Counted from the first letter of the stretch, positions 27,410 through 37,634 are shown. The stretch is 64,000 nucleotides of DNA from Alteromonas sp. LOR (GCF_000753865.1 NZ_JQFW01000050.1:62001-126000); one strand, 5' to 3'. Notes: generated by a model from the sequence alone, not told the origin. Program-made: numbers and translations.

Positions 27410-28263
27410 TAAAATTTATAACCTCGGTGAAGCGCTACAATACCGCCCGTCAAGTTCTGGTAGTCGCACTGCTCAAACCCGGCTTCTTCAAACATGCCTT
27501 TCAAGGTGTCTTGATCTGGGTGCATGCGAATACTTTCAGCTAGGTACTGATAACTCTCTGCATCATTCGCGACCAATTGCCCCATCTTGGGAAGTAAGTG
27601 AAATGAATACATGTCGTAAAGCTTACTGAGCTGCTCAGATGTTGGTTTAGAAAACTCTAACACCAATAAGCGGCCGCCAGGCTTTAGCACGCGGTAAATT
27701 GAATTAAGCGCGTTTTGTTTTTCCGTCACATTTCGCAAACCAAATGCCATGGTAACCACATCAAAGTGGTTGTCGGGAAATGGCAGTGCTTCTGCATCAG
27801 CTTGAACGTAGTCGATATTGCTGACAAGCCCGCGATCACGCAGCTTATCTCGACCTACCTGAAGCATGGATAAATTAATATCAGCAAGGGTTACGCGGCC
27901 AGTAGGGCCAACTAAGCGAGAAAATTTAGCAGTTAGGTCGCCAGTGCCACCTGCAATGTCGAGCACCTTATTGCCCGCGCGCACACCTGAACAATCAATA
28001 GTGAATCGCTTCCATAAACGATGAACGCCCATGGACATCAGATCGTTCATTACATCGTATTTCGCTGCGACAGAATCGAAAACGTTGGCAACCAAAGACG
28101 CCTTTTTTTCTTTCTCTACTTGCTTAAAACCGAAGTGCGTCTTTTGATCTGTAGCTTGCTCTGCCGTTTGTTCCACATCGTTTTCTAGCACGTGCTCTTC
28201 AGAAAGAGAGTGCTCGGATGAAGAGTGCACATCACCCGCTGATGAGGTCTGATTGTCGCTCAT
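27409..28263 (-). CDS. ubiE: UbiE, ubiquinone/menaquinone C-methyltransferase
   Basis: SAM-dependent methyltransferase for the C-methylation step of ubiquinone (and menaquinone). SAM-binding [18 protein letters not shown], motif II region [15 protein letters not shown] and post-motif [15 protein letters not shown] are clear. The family is usually about 251 residues. This product has 284, because of a 33-residue Ser/Glu-rich acidic N-terminal extension before [13 protein letters not shown]. The next in-frame start would be internal, so the extension seems real. First gene of ubiE-ubiJ-ubiB. Confidence 0.96.
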   Translation of the reverse strand: MSDNQTSSAGDVHSSSEHSLSEEHVLENDVEQTAEQATDQKTHFGFKQVEKEKKASLVANVFDSVAAKYDVMNDLMSMGVHRLWKRFTIDCSGVRAGNKVLDIAGGTGDLTAKFSRLVGPTGRVTLADINLSMLQVGRDKLRDRGLVSNIDYVQADAEALPFPDNHFDVVTMAFGLRNVTEKQNALNSIYRVLKPGGRLLVLEFSKPTSEQLSKLYDMYSFHLLPKMGQLVANDAESYQYLAESIRMHPDQDTLKGMFEEAGFEQCDYQNLTGGIVALHRGYKF

Positions 28264-28331
28264 AACGTTCCTATTGCTAACTGTATTTCACAAAGCTGAA
28301 GTGTATAGGATTGTGAGGGTAAGCTAAAGCC

Positions 28332-29021
28332 TTAACGCACCCGTGAATTCGTACCCCAGCTGAATGCCACCGTAGTGCTTATCTCTTGCAAAGACCGGCC
28401 ACTTTCTTTATGCCAATTGGCAAACGTATCATTCGCTGCCCTAAGACTCTTCTTCGAGGTAAGGCCGCCATCCACAATATCGTTTTTACGTAAATAATCT
28501 TCCACGTCACGGGACAACAAGAAGGTATCAATACCTAGGGAGCGAAGTGTATAAGGCCCCGTATTTCCGCCAAGCCGTGCGCCTCGCTTTTTCAAAAAAG
28601 CCCATAGTTCGGTGATGTTTTCAGGACCAAAAGACGCCACAAACTTTCCAAAACTCCCGTATTCTAAAGACACATCTTTAATCATGATGGCGTTATCTCT
28701 CACGGTCATGACTTTTTTATAATTTCTTACAATGCGTTTATCAGATGCTTTTTGCTCTAGCATCTCATCAGGCATCAACAATACTTTGTCGATATCGAAG
28801 TTAAAAAAGACCGTTTCGAAGTCGTCCCACTTATTTTCGATAACTCGCCACACAAAACCCGACTGAAACACTTTTTTCGTCATTGCGGCTAAAAAACGAT
28901 CGTCCGGAATAGTAGCCACATCAGAAGCCGACAAGGGTGCGTGAAGCATAGCTTCAAGCACCCTTTTTCCGCCTTTTCGCTCACACGCTCGCTGGTATAT
29001 AGAGTGAAACGATTCAGCCAT
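28332..29021 (-). CDS. DNA-3-methyladenine glycosylase I-like protein
   Basis: A 229-residue relative of Tag, the base-excision glycosylase. Recognisable segments: AAMTKKVFQSGFVWRVIENK, FDIDKVLLMPDEMLEQKASD, IVRNYKKVMTVRDNA and FLKKRGARLGGNTGPYTLRS. It lacks the N-terminal Cys and C-terminal His/Cys residues that bind zinc in E. coli Tag, so it belongs to a divergent branch and its activity is uncertain. It begins 8 bases after prlC on the same strand, suggesting co-transcription. Confidence 0.8.
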   Translation of the reverse strand: MAESFHSIYQRACERKGGKRVLEAMLHAPLSASDVATIPDDRFLAAMTKKVFQSGFVWRVIENKWDDFETVFFNFDIDKVLLMPDEMLEQKASDKRIVRNYKKVMTVRDNAIMIKDVSLEYGSFGKFVASFGPENITELWAFLKKRGARLGGNTGPYTLRSLGIDTFLLSRDVEDYLRKNDIVDGGLTSKKSLRAANDTFANWHKESGRSLQEISTTVAFSWGTNSRVR

Positions 29022-29029
29022 AGCGTGTG

Positions 29030-31066
29030 TTATCCTTTTATCCCGCTGTGACGCAGTAATGCATCCACTTTAGGCTCTCGACCTCTAAACGCGACAAATA
29101 GCTCCATTGGCGGTTTGCTTCCACCCATTTCTAAGATATTCGACAAAAAGGCTTTTCCGGTTTCACGATTGAAAATACCGTCTTCTTCAAACTTACTGTA
29201 AGCATCGGCAGATAATACCTCAGCCCACTTGTAGCTGTAGTAGCCTGCTGCATATCCACCAGCAAAAATATGACCAAATCCATTTTGGAAACGGTTGAAA
29301 GAGGGTGGTACAGATACGGCCACTTCGTCTCTTACACTATCGAGCACACCTTGCACGTCAACGGTGCTGCCTTTTTCACTGTGAAGTAAGAAGTCAAACA
29401 AGCTGAATTCTAACTGTCTGACCATCTGCATGGCAGATTGATAGTCTCTGGCTGCTAACATCCGTTCTAGTAGGTCTGCCGGTAGTGGCTCGCCAGTCTC
29501 ATAGTGTCCAGAAATGAAGTTAAGTGCGTCTTCTTCCCAACACCAGTTCTCTAAAAACTGACTTGGTAGTTCTACCGCATCCCACGGTACGCCATTGATA
29601 CCAGATACACCCGCCACGCGCATTTTGGTTAACATATGGTGGATGCCGTGACCAAACTCATGGAAAAGCGTTACCACTTCATCGTGGGTGAATAAAGCAG
29701 GCTTATCGCCAATGGGCGCGTTAAAGTTACACGTTAAGTAGGCGACAGGAAGCTGCAGTTCGCCATTGCTCATTTCGCGACGCACCCGACATTCATCCAT
29801 CCACGCACCGCCGCGCTTTTTCGCTCGTGCATACAAATCTAAATAGAAGCTTCCGCGAAGCACGTCAGCTTCATCAGTGATGGTGAAGTAGCGCACATCT
29901 TCATGCCAGGTATCTACACCAGGTTGCTCGACAATCGACAGGCCGTAAAGTTTGTGAACCACATCAAATAACCCGGACAGCACTTTGTCTTCTGGAAAAT
30001 AAGGGCGCAGCATTTCATCTGAGATTGTGTACTTCTCTTGCTTCAGCTTTTCACTGTAATAAGGCAAGTCCCAAGACGCTAACTCAGTCACATTGTGCGT
30101 GTTGCGGGCGTACGCTTTTACTTCGTCTAACTCTCGTTCTGCCTGAGGCTTCGACTTAGCCGCTAGGTCGCGCAAGAAACCAATGACCTGCTCGGTAGAG
30201 TCAGCCATTTTAGTGGCTAGCGAACGCTCAGCGTAACTCGAAAATTCCAGCAGTTCAGCTATCTCAGTACGTAGCGATAGTATCTGTTTAATGATATCGG
30301 TATTGTCCCACTTGCCTGCATTCGGCCCTTGATCAGACGCTTTCGTTGAGTACGCACGATACATTTCTTCACGTAAATCACGGTTATCGGCATACAGCAT
30401 CACAGGAAGGTAAGATGGAATATCTAGCGTGAACAAATACCCTTGAAGGTCTTTTTGATGGGCAGCCTGCGCCGCCGCCTCTAAGGCAGACTCTGGCATA
30501 CCCTCTAACACACTTTTATCACTAACATGCTTAGTCCACCCCATGGTGGCATCCATCACATTATTTGAAAACGTAGAAGACAATTCACTTAGCTTTGCCT
30601 GTATTTCTGCAAAGCGCTTCTTTTGCGCATCAGGTAAGGCCACGCCAGACAGCGTAAAGTCTCTAACCGCGTTTTCGACTACTTTCTGCTGTTCATCATC
30701 TAGGCTACTGAACTCTTCTGAATTTTGTAGCGCCACATAGGCATTGAACAGACCTTCATGTTGCCCAACCCAAGTGCCATATTCTGACAATAATGGTAAG
30801 CAGGCATCGTGGGCCTCACGCAGCTCATCACTGCTAACCACACTGTTCATGTGTGACACTGGAGAAAATATTTTGCTAAGTCGGTCGTCAACTTCTTCTA
30901 GACGAAGAACCACATTTTGATAAGAATAATCTTTAGACGCGACTACATCGTCAATTTCTGCTTTGCAGGCCTCAATAGCGCGCTCAACGGCTGGTTTTAT
31001 CGAATCGGCTTCAATGCCAGAAAATATGGGTAAACCGTCGACTAATTCAATTGCTGGGGTCGTCAT
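29030..31066 (-). CDS. prlC: Oligopeptidase A
   Basis: Cytosolic M3 zinc metallopeptidase that degrades short peptides, including cleaved signal peptides. At 678 residues it has the family length. The zinc site HEFGH lies in VTLFHEFGHGIHHMLTKM, with the third-ligand region ELPSQFLENWCWEE downstream; the C-terminal FAGGYAAGYYSYKWAEVLSA is also characteristic. The following gene is the Tag-like glycosylase, 8 bases away. Confidence 0.95.
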   Translation of the reverse strand: MTTPAIELVDGLPIFSGIEADSIKPAVERAIEACKAEIDDVVASKDYSYQNVVLRLEEVDDRLSKIFSPVSHMNSVVSSDELREAHDACLPLLSEYGTWVGQHEGLFNAYVALQNSEEFSSLDDEQQKVVENAVRDFTLSGVALPDAQKKRFAEIQAKLSELSSTFSNNVMDATMGWTKHVSDKSVLEGMPESALEAAAQAAHQKDLQGYLFTLDIPSYLPVMLYADNRDLREEMYRAYSTKASDQGPNAGKWDNTDIIKQILSLRTEIAELLEFSSYAERSLATKMADSTEQVIGFLRDLAAKSKPQAERELDEVKAYARNTHNVTELASWDLPYYSEKLKQEKYTISDEMLRPYFPEDKVLSGLFDVVHKLYGLSIVEQPGVDTWHEDVRYFTITDEADVLRGSFYLDLYARAKKRGGAWMDECRVRREMSNGELQLPVAYLTCNFNAPIGDKPALFTHDEVVTLFHEFGHGIHHMLTKMRVAGVSGINGVPWDAVELPSQFLENWCWEEDALNFISGHYETGEPLPADLLERMLAARDYQSAMQMVRQLEFSLFDFLLHSEKGSTVDVQGVLDSVRDEVAVSVPPSFNRFQNGFGHIFAGGYAAGYYSYKWAEVLSADAYSKFEEDGIFNRETGKAFLSNILEMGGSKPPMELFVAFRGREPKVDALLRHSGIKG

Positions 31067-31407
31067 AATATATTTACTCTTATCGTTGTATGCATAATCT
31101 CAATTATAAATAAGGTGGGGTTTTTTCATCGAAAAACAACATTCATTCACAGCCAAGCTTCGTCTAAACAATACCGCCACACTTCGCTGTATCATGCCAT
31201 GGTTGGTAAGTGATTTGACTTAACCTGTAAGTACAACTATTTTTTAGTCGAAGATCAAAAGCTATTAACAGTGACAAAGCGCACTTTTGCTGGCCTTTCA
31301 GCCGCCACAAACCGAAATGTCACTAATGTCACATTTAAACCTTTTGTCTACTTTGTCTTCTGTGCGTATGACGCTATAATTCACAAGGATATGAAAAGGG
31401 CGAAACT
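31067..31407. other. Divergent promoter region, prlC / HTH-REC regulator
   Basis: About 340 bases without a gene. It contains ATGTCACTAATGTCAC near 31317-31332, a direct repeat of ATGTCACT/ATGTCAC that might be an operator. No other structure seen. Confidence 0.5.
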
Positions 31408-31968
31408 ATGAAGACACTTACATCGGGCGAAATAGCATCATACTGCGATGTTAATTTGCGTACCGTAATCAGATGGATAGAAAACGGTAAACTTAAAGGC
31501 TTCAAGCTTCCCGGCCGAGGGAACAATCGCGTGCTCGTTGAAGATTTCATTGAATTTTTAGAGCGTCACGACATGCCCATCCCCGACTCACTTAAGGGTG
31601 ACGCAACACCTTCAATACTTATTGTCGATGATGAAATGCCTGTTGCAAAGTCAATTCAACGGGTAGCACGCAGAGCTGGATTCGACAGCTACATTGCTAC
31701 CGGCGGTTTCCAAGCGGGCATAATGCTGAGTCAGTATGAGCCTAAGGTAATGACACTCGACCTGAGTATGCCGGGAATGGATGGATACAGCGTCATCGAT
31801 TTCACACGTGAACAAAGCAAATATAAAGATTTAAAAATTGTTGTTATTTCTGCACTCGATGATATTAGCCTTGAACGTGCCTTAGAAATAGGTGCCGATG
31901 CATCACTTCAAAAGCCATTCTCTAACCACGATCTCACCATGGTACTCGAGCAGTTTATGTCGATGTAG
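31408..31968 (+). CDS. Response regulator with N-terminal excisionase-type HTH
   Basis: A 186-residue protein with an inverted domain order. Residues 1-55 form a MerR/excisionase-like DNA-binding domain (LTSGEIASYCDVNLRTVIRW, GNNRVLVEDFIEFL). Residues about 70-186 are a receiver: ILIVDDEMP, acceptor Asp in VMTLDLSMPGMDGY, Thr/Ser in VVISALDD and the Lys in SLQKPFSN. It heads a group with a PhnD-like protein, a histidine kinase and another receiver protein, so it is probably their output regulator. Confidence 0.88.
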   Translation: MKTLTSGEIASYCDVNLRTVIRWIENGKLKGFKLPGRGNNRVLVEDFIEFLERHDMPIPDSLKGDATPSILIVDDEMPVAKSIQRVARRAGFDSYIATGGFQAGIMLSQYEPKVMTLDLSMPGMDGYSVIDFTREQSKYKDLKIVVISALDDISLERALEIGADASLQKPFSNHDLTMVLEQFMSM

Positions 31969-31994
31969 GGCAATAGAGGATAAGGAGCGTTTTC

Positions 31995-32810
31995 ATGTGT
32001 AGAGTACTATGTGCAATGTGCACCGCTTTTATACTGATGTTACCGCATGGGGTACAAGCGAAAACCCTCACTTTTGGCGTTGTTCCTCAACAGTCTGCAA
32101 AAAAAATGGTGAAGTCTTGGCAGCCTCTTTTTGACTACATAGAAAATTACACCGGCCTCACTATCGATTTTCACACGGCAAAAGACATTCCCTCCTTTGA
32201 AGCTAACTTAGCAAATGGCGAATACGATATTGCCTACATGAACCCGTTTCATTTTGTCGTATTTAACTCGTCAGTGGGTTACCAAGCCCTCGCAAAACAA
32301 AAAGATAAACGTTTACAGGGCATTATTGTTGTCCATAAAGATAGTGGCATTCAATCTTTGTCCGAACTAAACGGGGCCGAGCTAGTATTTCCAGCACCGG
32401 CTGCCTTTGCCGCAAGCATAGTCACGAGCGCCAAATTACGAAACGAAAATATTGCTTTTGTTCCTCGCTATGTAAATTCCCACGATTCCGTTTATTTAAA
32501 TGTAGAAAAACAGTTTTTTATCGCTGGCGGTGGAATTTATAGAACGCTGCAGTCATCTCCAGCTCAACAGTCGTTAAGGATATTGTGGGAAAGCCCTCTT
32601 TATACTCCTCACGCTATTGCTACACACCCAAGGCTAAGTGAAGATGAGAGACAATCGATAATCAATGCATTAATCTCGATTTCTAGTGATGCCAGTAGCG
32701 CCGATATATTAAAGAATTTGGGTATGAACGGCTTCGTTGAAGCCGATGATTCTCATTGGGATGATGTCCGTGAGCTTGGCATATCATCACTATCTCGGCC
32801 CCATAGTTAA
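31995..32810 (+). CDS. PhnD-like periplasmic substrate-binding protein
   Basis: A 271-residue exported protein. The signal peptide ends near GVQA and is followed by KTLTFGVVPQQSAKKMVKSW and YDIAYMNPFHFVVFN, typical of phosphate/phosphonate-type (PhnD/TctC-like) binding proteins. No transporter accompanies it; the histidine kinase gene begins 10 bases later. I infer that it acts as a ligand-sensing partner of that kinase rather than in uptake. Confidence 0.82.
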   Translation: MCRVLCAMCTAFILMLPHGVQAKTLTFGVVPQQSAKKMVKSWQPLFDYIENYTGLTIDFHTAKDIPSFEANLANGEYDIAYMNPFHFVVFNSSVGYQALAKQKDKRLQGIIVVHKDSGIQSLSELNGAELVFPAPAAFAASIVTSAKLRNENIAFVPRYVNSHDSVYLNVEKQFFIAGGGIYRTLQSSPAQQSLRILWESPLYTPHAIATHPRLSEDERQSIINALISISSDASSADILKNLGMNGFVEADDSHWDDVRELGISSLSRPHS

Positions 32811-32820
32811 AGGACTAACT

Positions 32821-34482
32821 GTGCGATTATCCTTGCGAACAAAAACCATTACAGGCGTGATATCAATAACCGCCTTACTGCTTATTGTTTTAGTGGTCAC
32901 TATTTTTCAATTTTTAAACGACCTTGTTGATAGCAGCGTTGAAAAATCTGCAAGCACAAGCGCGGCACTGTTTGTCTCTACCACTAAAAATGCATTTTTA
33001 AGTTACGACCTTTCCTCTCTTGATGCTGATGTTACAGAAATACTCACCAACCCCAATATTGCTTACGTAAGGGTTAAAGACAAAAACAATAGAGTGTTTA
33101 TTGAAAAAGGCGATTCAAGGGCATTGCAGAACACGTTTAATAAGGACACCTCGGCCTCACACACCGACGATGGCATTTACGACACACGGGCTCCCATCTT
33201 GGTGAACGACACACTCTACGGCTATGTGGAAATGGGATTAAATATTGCTTCGGTGACAGACTCGGTGTCGCGGGTGAGAAGCTGGACGCTCACCCTAGCG
33301 GTGCTTGAGTTTGTACTTGTTGGATTGTTGTCTTATTTACTTGGCTCTTACTTAATGAGACAGCTTCAATCACTTCACACTGGTGCTAAACATCTTGGCG
33401 AAGCCGTTGAAAATAATCATTATCAAAATATCCTTATCGAGGTTCGTGGTAAAGACGAACTCAGTGATTTAGCAGAAGCTTTTAATCATTTAGTGGAGCG
33501 TTTAAGAGAAGAGCACGGACAGCGACAGCGCTTTGAAGATGAGCTTAAAGAACTCAACGCCCTACTTGAAGATAAGGTACGTGACAGAACGGCAAAGCTT
33601 AATCAAAAGAACATGGAGCTTGAAGAGACAAACACAAACCTAAAAGAAGCGCAGGTGCAGTTATTGCAAGCTGAGAAAATGGCTTCCGTTGGTCAATTAG
33701 CTGCCGGCGTTGCTCATGAGATAAACAACCCTGTTGGCTTTGTGAGTAGCAACATATCAACGTTAAACGACTATATTGCCACCTATCAAATGTTATTCGC
33801 GCAAGTGACAGCGCTACTAAATAGCGATGATGAGGCTCAGCGATTAGCTCTCATTACCGATATAAAGCAAAACATCATTGATAAAGATATGGCATTTATC
33901 AATGAGGATATTAGCGATTTACTTAATGACTCCACCGAGGGGCTTCATCGCGTTGCAGAAATAGTGAAAGGGCTAAAACTCTTCTCCCGGGTAGATAGCG
34001 ATGGCGTGCAGTTACACAACATTAACGATTGCGTACGCACCACATTGGCCATGGTTAATAACCAGCTAAAATATGTATGTACTGTAGAAACTAAATTAGG
34101 CAACGTGCCTGCGGTGACGATGAATATTGGCAAAATTTCACAAGTCGTGACGAATTTGCTCATTAATGCAGGCCAAGCGGTAGAAAGCACAGGTGTACAT
34201 GGGAGAGTCACTATCTCCACAGTCGTCGTTGACGATTTTGTAGAGTTAAGGGTGGAAGATACTGGGTGCGGTATTCCTCAAGACAATTTAGATAAGCTGT
34301 TTAATCCATTTTTCACTACCAAGCCAGAAGGGCAAGGTACCGGATTAGGATTGTCTATTTCGTTTGGAATAGCACAGGAACATGGCGGTCGTTTAAGCGT
34401 TACAAGCGTAGAAAATGAAGGCAGCAAGTTTACATTGGCACTACCCATTGTGAAAGATATAAGCGACGAACCGGAAACCTAG
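32821..34482 (+). CDS. Membrane sensor histidine kinase
   Basis: A 553-residue kinase starting at GTG 32821 (RLSLRTKTITGVISITALLL); an in-frame ATG at 32737 overlaps the preceding gene and is disfavoured. Order: TM helix (residues 10-32), periplasmic sensor of about 130 residues, second TM, HAMP, a coiled coil (LNALLEDKVRDRTAKLNQKN), HisKA with phospho-His in GVAHEINNPVGFVSSN, and HATPase with VVTNLLINAGQAVE, VEDTGCGIPQDN and GTGLGLSISFGIA. The HEINNP form is of the HisKA class seen in NtrB/DctB-like kinases. Confidence 0.9.
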   Translation: MRLSLRTKTITGVISITALLLIVLVVTIFQFLNDLVDSSVEKSASTSAALFVSTTKNAFLSYDLSSLDADVTEILTNPNIAYVRVKDKNNRVFIEKGDSRALQNTFNKDTSASHTDDGIYDTRAPILVNDTLYGYVEMGLNIASVTDSVSRVRSWTLTLAVLEFVLVGLLSYLLGSYLMRQLQSLHTGAKHLGEAVENNHYQNILIEVRGKDELSDLAEAFNHLVERLREEHGQRQRFEDELKELNALLEDKVRDRTAKLNQKNMELEETNTNLKEAQVQLLQAEKMASVGQLAAGVAHEINNPVGFVSSNISTLNDYIATYQMLFAQVTALLNSDDEAQRLALITDIKQNIIDKDMAFINEDISDLLNDSTEGLHRVAEIVKGLKLFSRVDSDGVQLHNINDCVRTTLAMVNNQLKYVCTVETKLGNVPAVTMNIGKISQVVTNLLINAGQAVESTGVHGRVTISTVVVDDFVELRVEDTGCGIPQDNLDKLFNPFFTTKPEGQGTGLGLSISFGIAQEHGGRLSVTSVENEGSKFTLALPIVKDISDEPET

Positions 34483-34519
34483 CTACCTTGGGTAGCCTAT
34501 TGACTAACAGTCAAGGTAG
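34483..34519 (+). repeat. Compound hairpin between kinase and regulator genes
   Basis: CTACCTTG (34483-34490) is matched by CAAGGTAG (34512-34519), and inside it TTGACT-AAC-AGTCAA forms a second stem. No T tract follows, so it could be an mRNA-stabilising or attenuating element between the two genes. Confidence 0.45.
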
Positions 34520-34630
34520 TAATGTCCGGTTAGAGTATTGAGTAATTGTCAGTACATTAAGAAAGACTCGACGTAGGCAGTGCAATGCTTACATAGTGAG
34601 AGATATCGTTTTAACAGGATTACGTTTTTT

Positions 34631-35938
34631 ATGACAGCACCTACCCCAGAAAAGCCGGTGACATACACTGTCTTATTTGTCGATGACGAGCCCAATATAT
34701 TGCGCGCGATAAAACGTGCTCTGTTTACAATGGATATAAATCTGCTGCTCGCTGATGGCGGCTCAAAAGCCCTAGAGCTAATGCAGAAGCAGACTGTCCA
34801 TGTGGTGATTTCGGATATGAAAATGCCGCAAATGTCTGGGGCTGAACTGTTAGAGCAAGTCGCTAAAAACTATCCTGACACCTTTAGAGTGGTTCTCACC
34901 GGCTATGCTGATATCGAGTCTACAATCAAAGCCGTAAACCAAGGTAAAATTCATCGCTATTTGCAGAAGCCATGGGATAACCAAGAGCTCATTTCAGTTA
35001 TCAATGAAGGGCTAGAACGGGTTAAGCTTAAGGAGGAAAATACGCGACTGCAAAAGCTGACTCGTCTTCAGAACAAAAAGCTCAAAGACATTAATACGTC
35101 CCTTGAAAGTGTGGTTCAAAAAAGAACCCGTCAAATAAAATTTGCGCTCAATAAGATTGAGAAGCACAACCAGGCCATGGAGCAAGTGCTGTTCAACGTA
35201 ATCAGTATTAACCCCCATATCAACGGTAAGTTTGCCATTGAAGTGAGCGAACTTGCGGCAAAAATTGCCCGTATTGCACAGCTAGAGAAAAGTGATATCA
35301 AACAAGTAAAGTATGCGGGGCTCATATGCGAACTCGGCCAATTGGGTTTGCTGGTAGAAGATTTTGCCGAGCCGTTTGCTAAGTTAAAATATCAACAGCA
35401 ACAGAATTACTTATCGCAAACCAAACAAGCTGCGCTTATCCTCGCTCCAGCCGAAGAGCTTCAGCCTATATCAGATATTATCGAGTTTCAGTTTGAGCAC
35501 TACAATGGTTCAGGCCTTTACAATAAGGTAGCGAAAGAAATCCCTGTGGGAGCCCGAATATTGGCGATTGCAAGGGACTACTGGCGTTTGGTCACTGGCC
35601 GAATGAGCGGTGTGGAAATGCTGCCTAGAGACGCCAAAGCAGAAATGAAAAAACACAGAAACACCCGTTATGACGGTGAGTATCTTGATTTACTGTTAAG
35701 TGCCGAGGACATTGGCACCTCTACCCTACTCGATACCACAATGAAGGCCGCTCAGTTAAAAGAAGGGATGCAGCTGGCTCAAAACTTGTATAACGACAGT
35801 CATATACTCATCTTGCCTGAAGGCCACGTATTTAACCGTGCAACCATTCAAAAACTACAGCAATTTGAAGAAGAGCGCGGTAAAGCATTTAGCATTCAAA
35901 TAGAACCAGAAAGCAATTCTGAGACTACAAGTCAGTAG
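34631..35938 (+). CDS. Receiver protein with degenerate HD-GYP domain
   Basis: A 435-residue protein from ATG 34631 (MTAPTPEKPVTYTVLFVDDE); an in-frame start at 34580 adds 17 unlike residues. Residues 15-130 are a receiver with VLFVDDEPN, acceptor Asp in VVISDMKMPQMSG and Lys in YLQKPWDN. A coiled coil follows, then an RpfG-like HD-GYP fold in which the catalytic motifs are lost: the HD position reads AGLICELGQLG and the HHExxDGxGYP motif reads HYNGSGLYN. It probably cannot hydrolyse cyclic di-GMP and may bind partners instead. Likely paired with the upstream kinase. Confidence 0.8.
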   Translation: MTAPTPEKPVTYTVLFVDDEPNILRAIKRALFTMDINLLLADGGSKALELMQKQTVHVVISDMKMPQMSGAELLEQVAKNYPDTFRVVLTGYADIESTIKAVNQGKIHRYLQKPWDNQELISVINEGLERVKLKEENTRLQKLTRLQNKKLKDINTSLESVVQKRTRQIKFALNKIEKHNQAMEQVLFNVISINPHINGKFAIEVSELAAKIARIAQLEKSDIKQVKYAGLICELGQLGLLVEDFAEPFAKLKYQQQQNYLSQTKQAALILAPAEELQPISDIIEFQFEHYNGSGLYNKVAKEIPVGARILAIARDYWRLVTGRMSGVEMLPRDAKAEMKKHRNTRYDGEYLDLLLSAEDIGTSTLLDTTMKAAQLKEGMQLAQNLYNDSHILILPEGHVFNRATIQKLQQFEEERGKAFSIQIEPESNSETTSQ

Positions 35939-36284
35939 TTTCTCTTTAAGAAGGTGCGCTAGTAGCTAGTAATTAGCGACTAGCGAACCTTTTATACCAG
36001 TCCTCATAGATAGTTACCTACTCAGCGAGACTTAAAAGGTTCGTAATTGCGGCGTGTTACCGCAGGTATAGTGGTTCTGCATCAAGGTGACACAACAAAG
36101 ACTACGGACATTTTTAGCAGCAAAGGCTTGTGGCTGATGTGTGCTCAATACGCATATTTAAATGTATTGCTTGCGATTAATCGCATTATTGCCGCTGGCG
36201 ATGCTATTTCGTATGTCGTTACAGTAGAATTCATGTGAGAATGGAAAAATAAGAATTGGCTCTAACAATTTAAAAGGCTTTTGT
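35939..36284. other. Intergenic region containing a dispersed repeat
   Basis: About 345 bases. Bases 35988-36115 are a copy of the repeat also found inverted at 41664-41790. The remainder includes the gorA promoter region. A 63-codon frame here falls in the repeat and is not considered a gene. Confidence 0.7.
35988..36115 (+). repeat. Dispersed 128-bp repeat, copy 1
   Basis: It begins CCTTTTATACCAGTCC and ends near ACTACGGACATTTTTA. The reverse complement of 41664-41790 matches it along its length with scattered substitutions (for example GTGTTACCGCAGGT and GGTGACACAACAAAGA are identical). This copy lacks the second terminal repeat of the 41.5-kb element. Confidence 0.8.
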
Positions 36285-37634
36285 ATGAAACATTTTGATT
36301 ATATTTCTATTGGCGGCGGTAGCGGTGGCATTGCATCGGCTAATCGCGCAGCAAAGCACGGCAAAAAAGCGGCAATTATCGAAGCAAAGGATATTGGTGG
36401 CACCTGTGTAAACGTGGGTTGTGTACCTAAAAAAGCCATGTGGTACGGGGCGCAAATTGCAGAAGCCGTGCACCGCTATGCGCCAGAATATGGATTTGAT
36501 GTTTCAGTAAACCACTTTAGCTGGGATGGCCTAATTGCAAGTCGCCAAGCGTACATTGAACGCATTCACGCATCATACGATCGCGTGTTAACAGCTAACG
36601 ACGTAACTCTAATTCACGGATTTGCTAAGTTTATCGATAACAATACGATTGAAGTGAATGGTGAACGCATTACGGCAGACCACATTACTATTGCAGTAGG
36701 CGGCCGCCCTTCTATTCCAGATATCGAAGGGGCGCAGTACGGCATCGACTCAGATGGCTTTTTTGCCCTAAAAGATCAGCCTAAGCGCGCAGTCGTTGTG
36801 GGTGCTGGCTACATTGGTGTTGAATTGGCAGGTGTACTTCATGCGTTAGGTACAGAATCTCACCTAGTAGTGAGAAAACATGCACCACTTAGAAACTTCG
36901 ACCCTATTATCCACGAAACATTGGTTGATATGATCAATACCGAAGGCTGTAAATTACACACCTTCGCCAGTGTTGAAAAAGTGGAAAAAGCTGACGATGG
37001 TGAATTAACAATAACGTTAACCAACGGCGAGCAGTTAAGAGCAGACTGCTTAATTTGGGCCATTGGCCGCGAGCCATCTACCGATAAAATCGGATTGGAA
37101 AATACCGATGTTGAGCTTAGTGATGACGGTACGGTGAAAGTGGATAAATACCAAAACACAACGGCCAAAAATGTATACGCCGTTGGTGATATTACCGGTG
37201 AAGCAGAGCTGACTCCTGTTGCGATAAAAGCCGGCAGACTGCTCAGTGAGCGTCTGTTCAACGGCCAAAAAGATGCGCATATGGACTATTCACTTATTCC
37301 AACAGTGGTGTTTAGCCACCCACCTATTGGTACTATTGGAATGACAGAGCCAGAAGCCATTGAGGCGCACGGCGAAAACAATATTAAAACTTACACGTCA
37401 AGCTTTGCATCTATGTACACCGCCGTAACCCGTCATCGCCAAATGACAAAGATGAAGCTTATCTGCGCCGGTAAAGATGAAAAAGTGGTTGGCCTGCACG
37501 GTATTGGACACGGCATGGATGAAATATTACAGGGTTTTGCAGTGGCCATAAAAATGGGCGCAACAAAAGCCGACTTTGATGCCTGTGTCGCTATTCACCC
37601 TACCAGCGGTGAAGAATTCGTTACTATGACCTAA
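36285..37634 (+). CDS. gorA: Glutathione-disulfide reductase
   Basis: FAD-dependent enzyme regenerating glutathione with NADPH; 449 residues, family length. The FAD-binding [14 protein letters not shown] motif, the redox-active disulfide [16 protein letters not shown], the NADPH-binding [17 protein letters not shown] with a following VVRKHAPL basic segment, and the C-terminal [13 protein letters not shown] and [12 protein letters not shown] with catalytic His-Glu are all present. A single-gene unit ending in a terminator at 37771-37801. Confidence 0.96.
   Translation: MKHFDYISIGGGSGGIASANRAAKHGKKAAIIEAKDIGGTCVNVGCVPKKAMWYGAQIAEAVHRYAPEYGFDVSVNHFSWDGLIASRQAYIERIHASYDRVLTANDVTLIHGFAKFIDNNTIEVNGERITADHITIAVGGRPSIPDIEGAQYGIDSDGFFALKDQPKRAVVVGAGYIGVELAGVLHALGTESHLVVRKHAPLRNFDPIIHETLVDMINTEGCKLHTFASVEKVEKADDGELTITLTNGEQLRADCLIWAIGREPSTDKIGLENTDVELSDDGTVKVDKYQNTTAKNVYAVGDITGEAELTPVAIKAGRLLSERLFNGQKDAHMDYSLIPTVVFSHPPIGTIGMTEPEAIEAHGENNIKTYTSSFASMYTAVTRHRQMTKMKLICAGKDEKVVGLHGIGHGMDEILQGFAVAIKMGATKADFDACVAIHPTSGEEFVTMT

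Noticed and set aside
36047-36238. 63-codon frame in the gorA upstream region
   Set aside because: It begins inside the dispersed repeat, lacks a ribosome-binding site and resembles nothing known.
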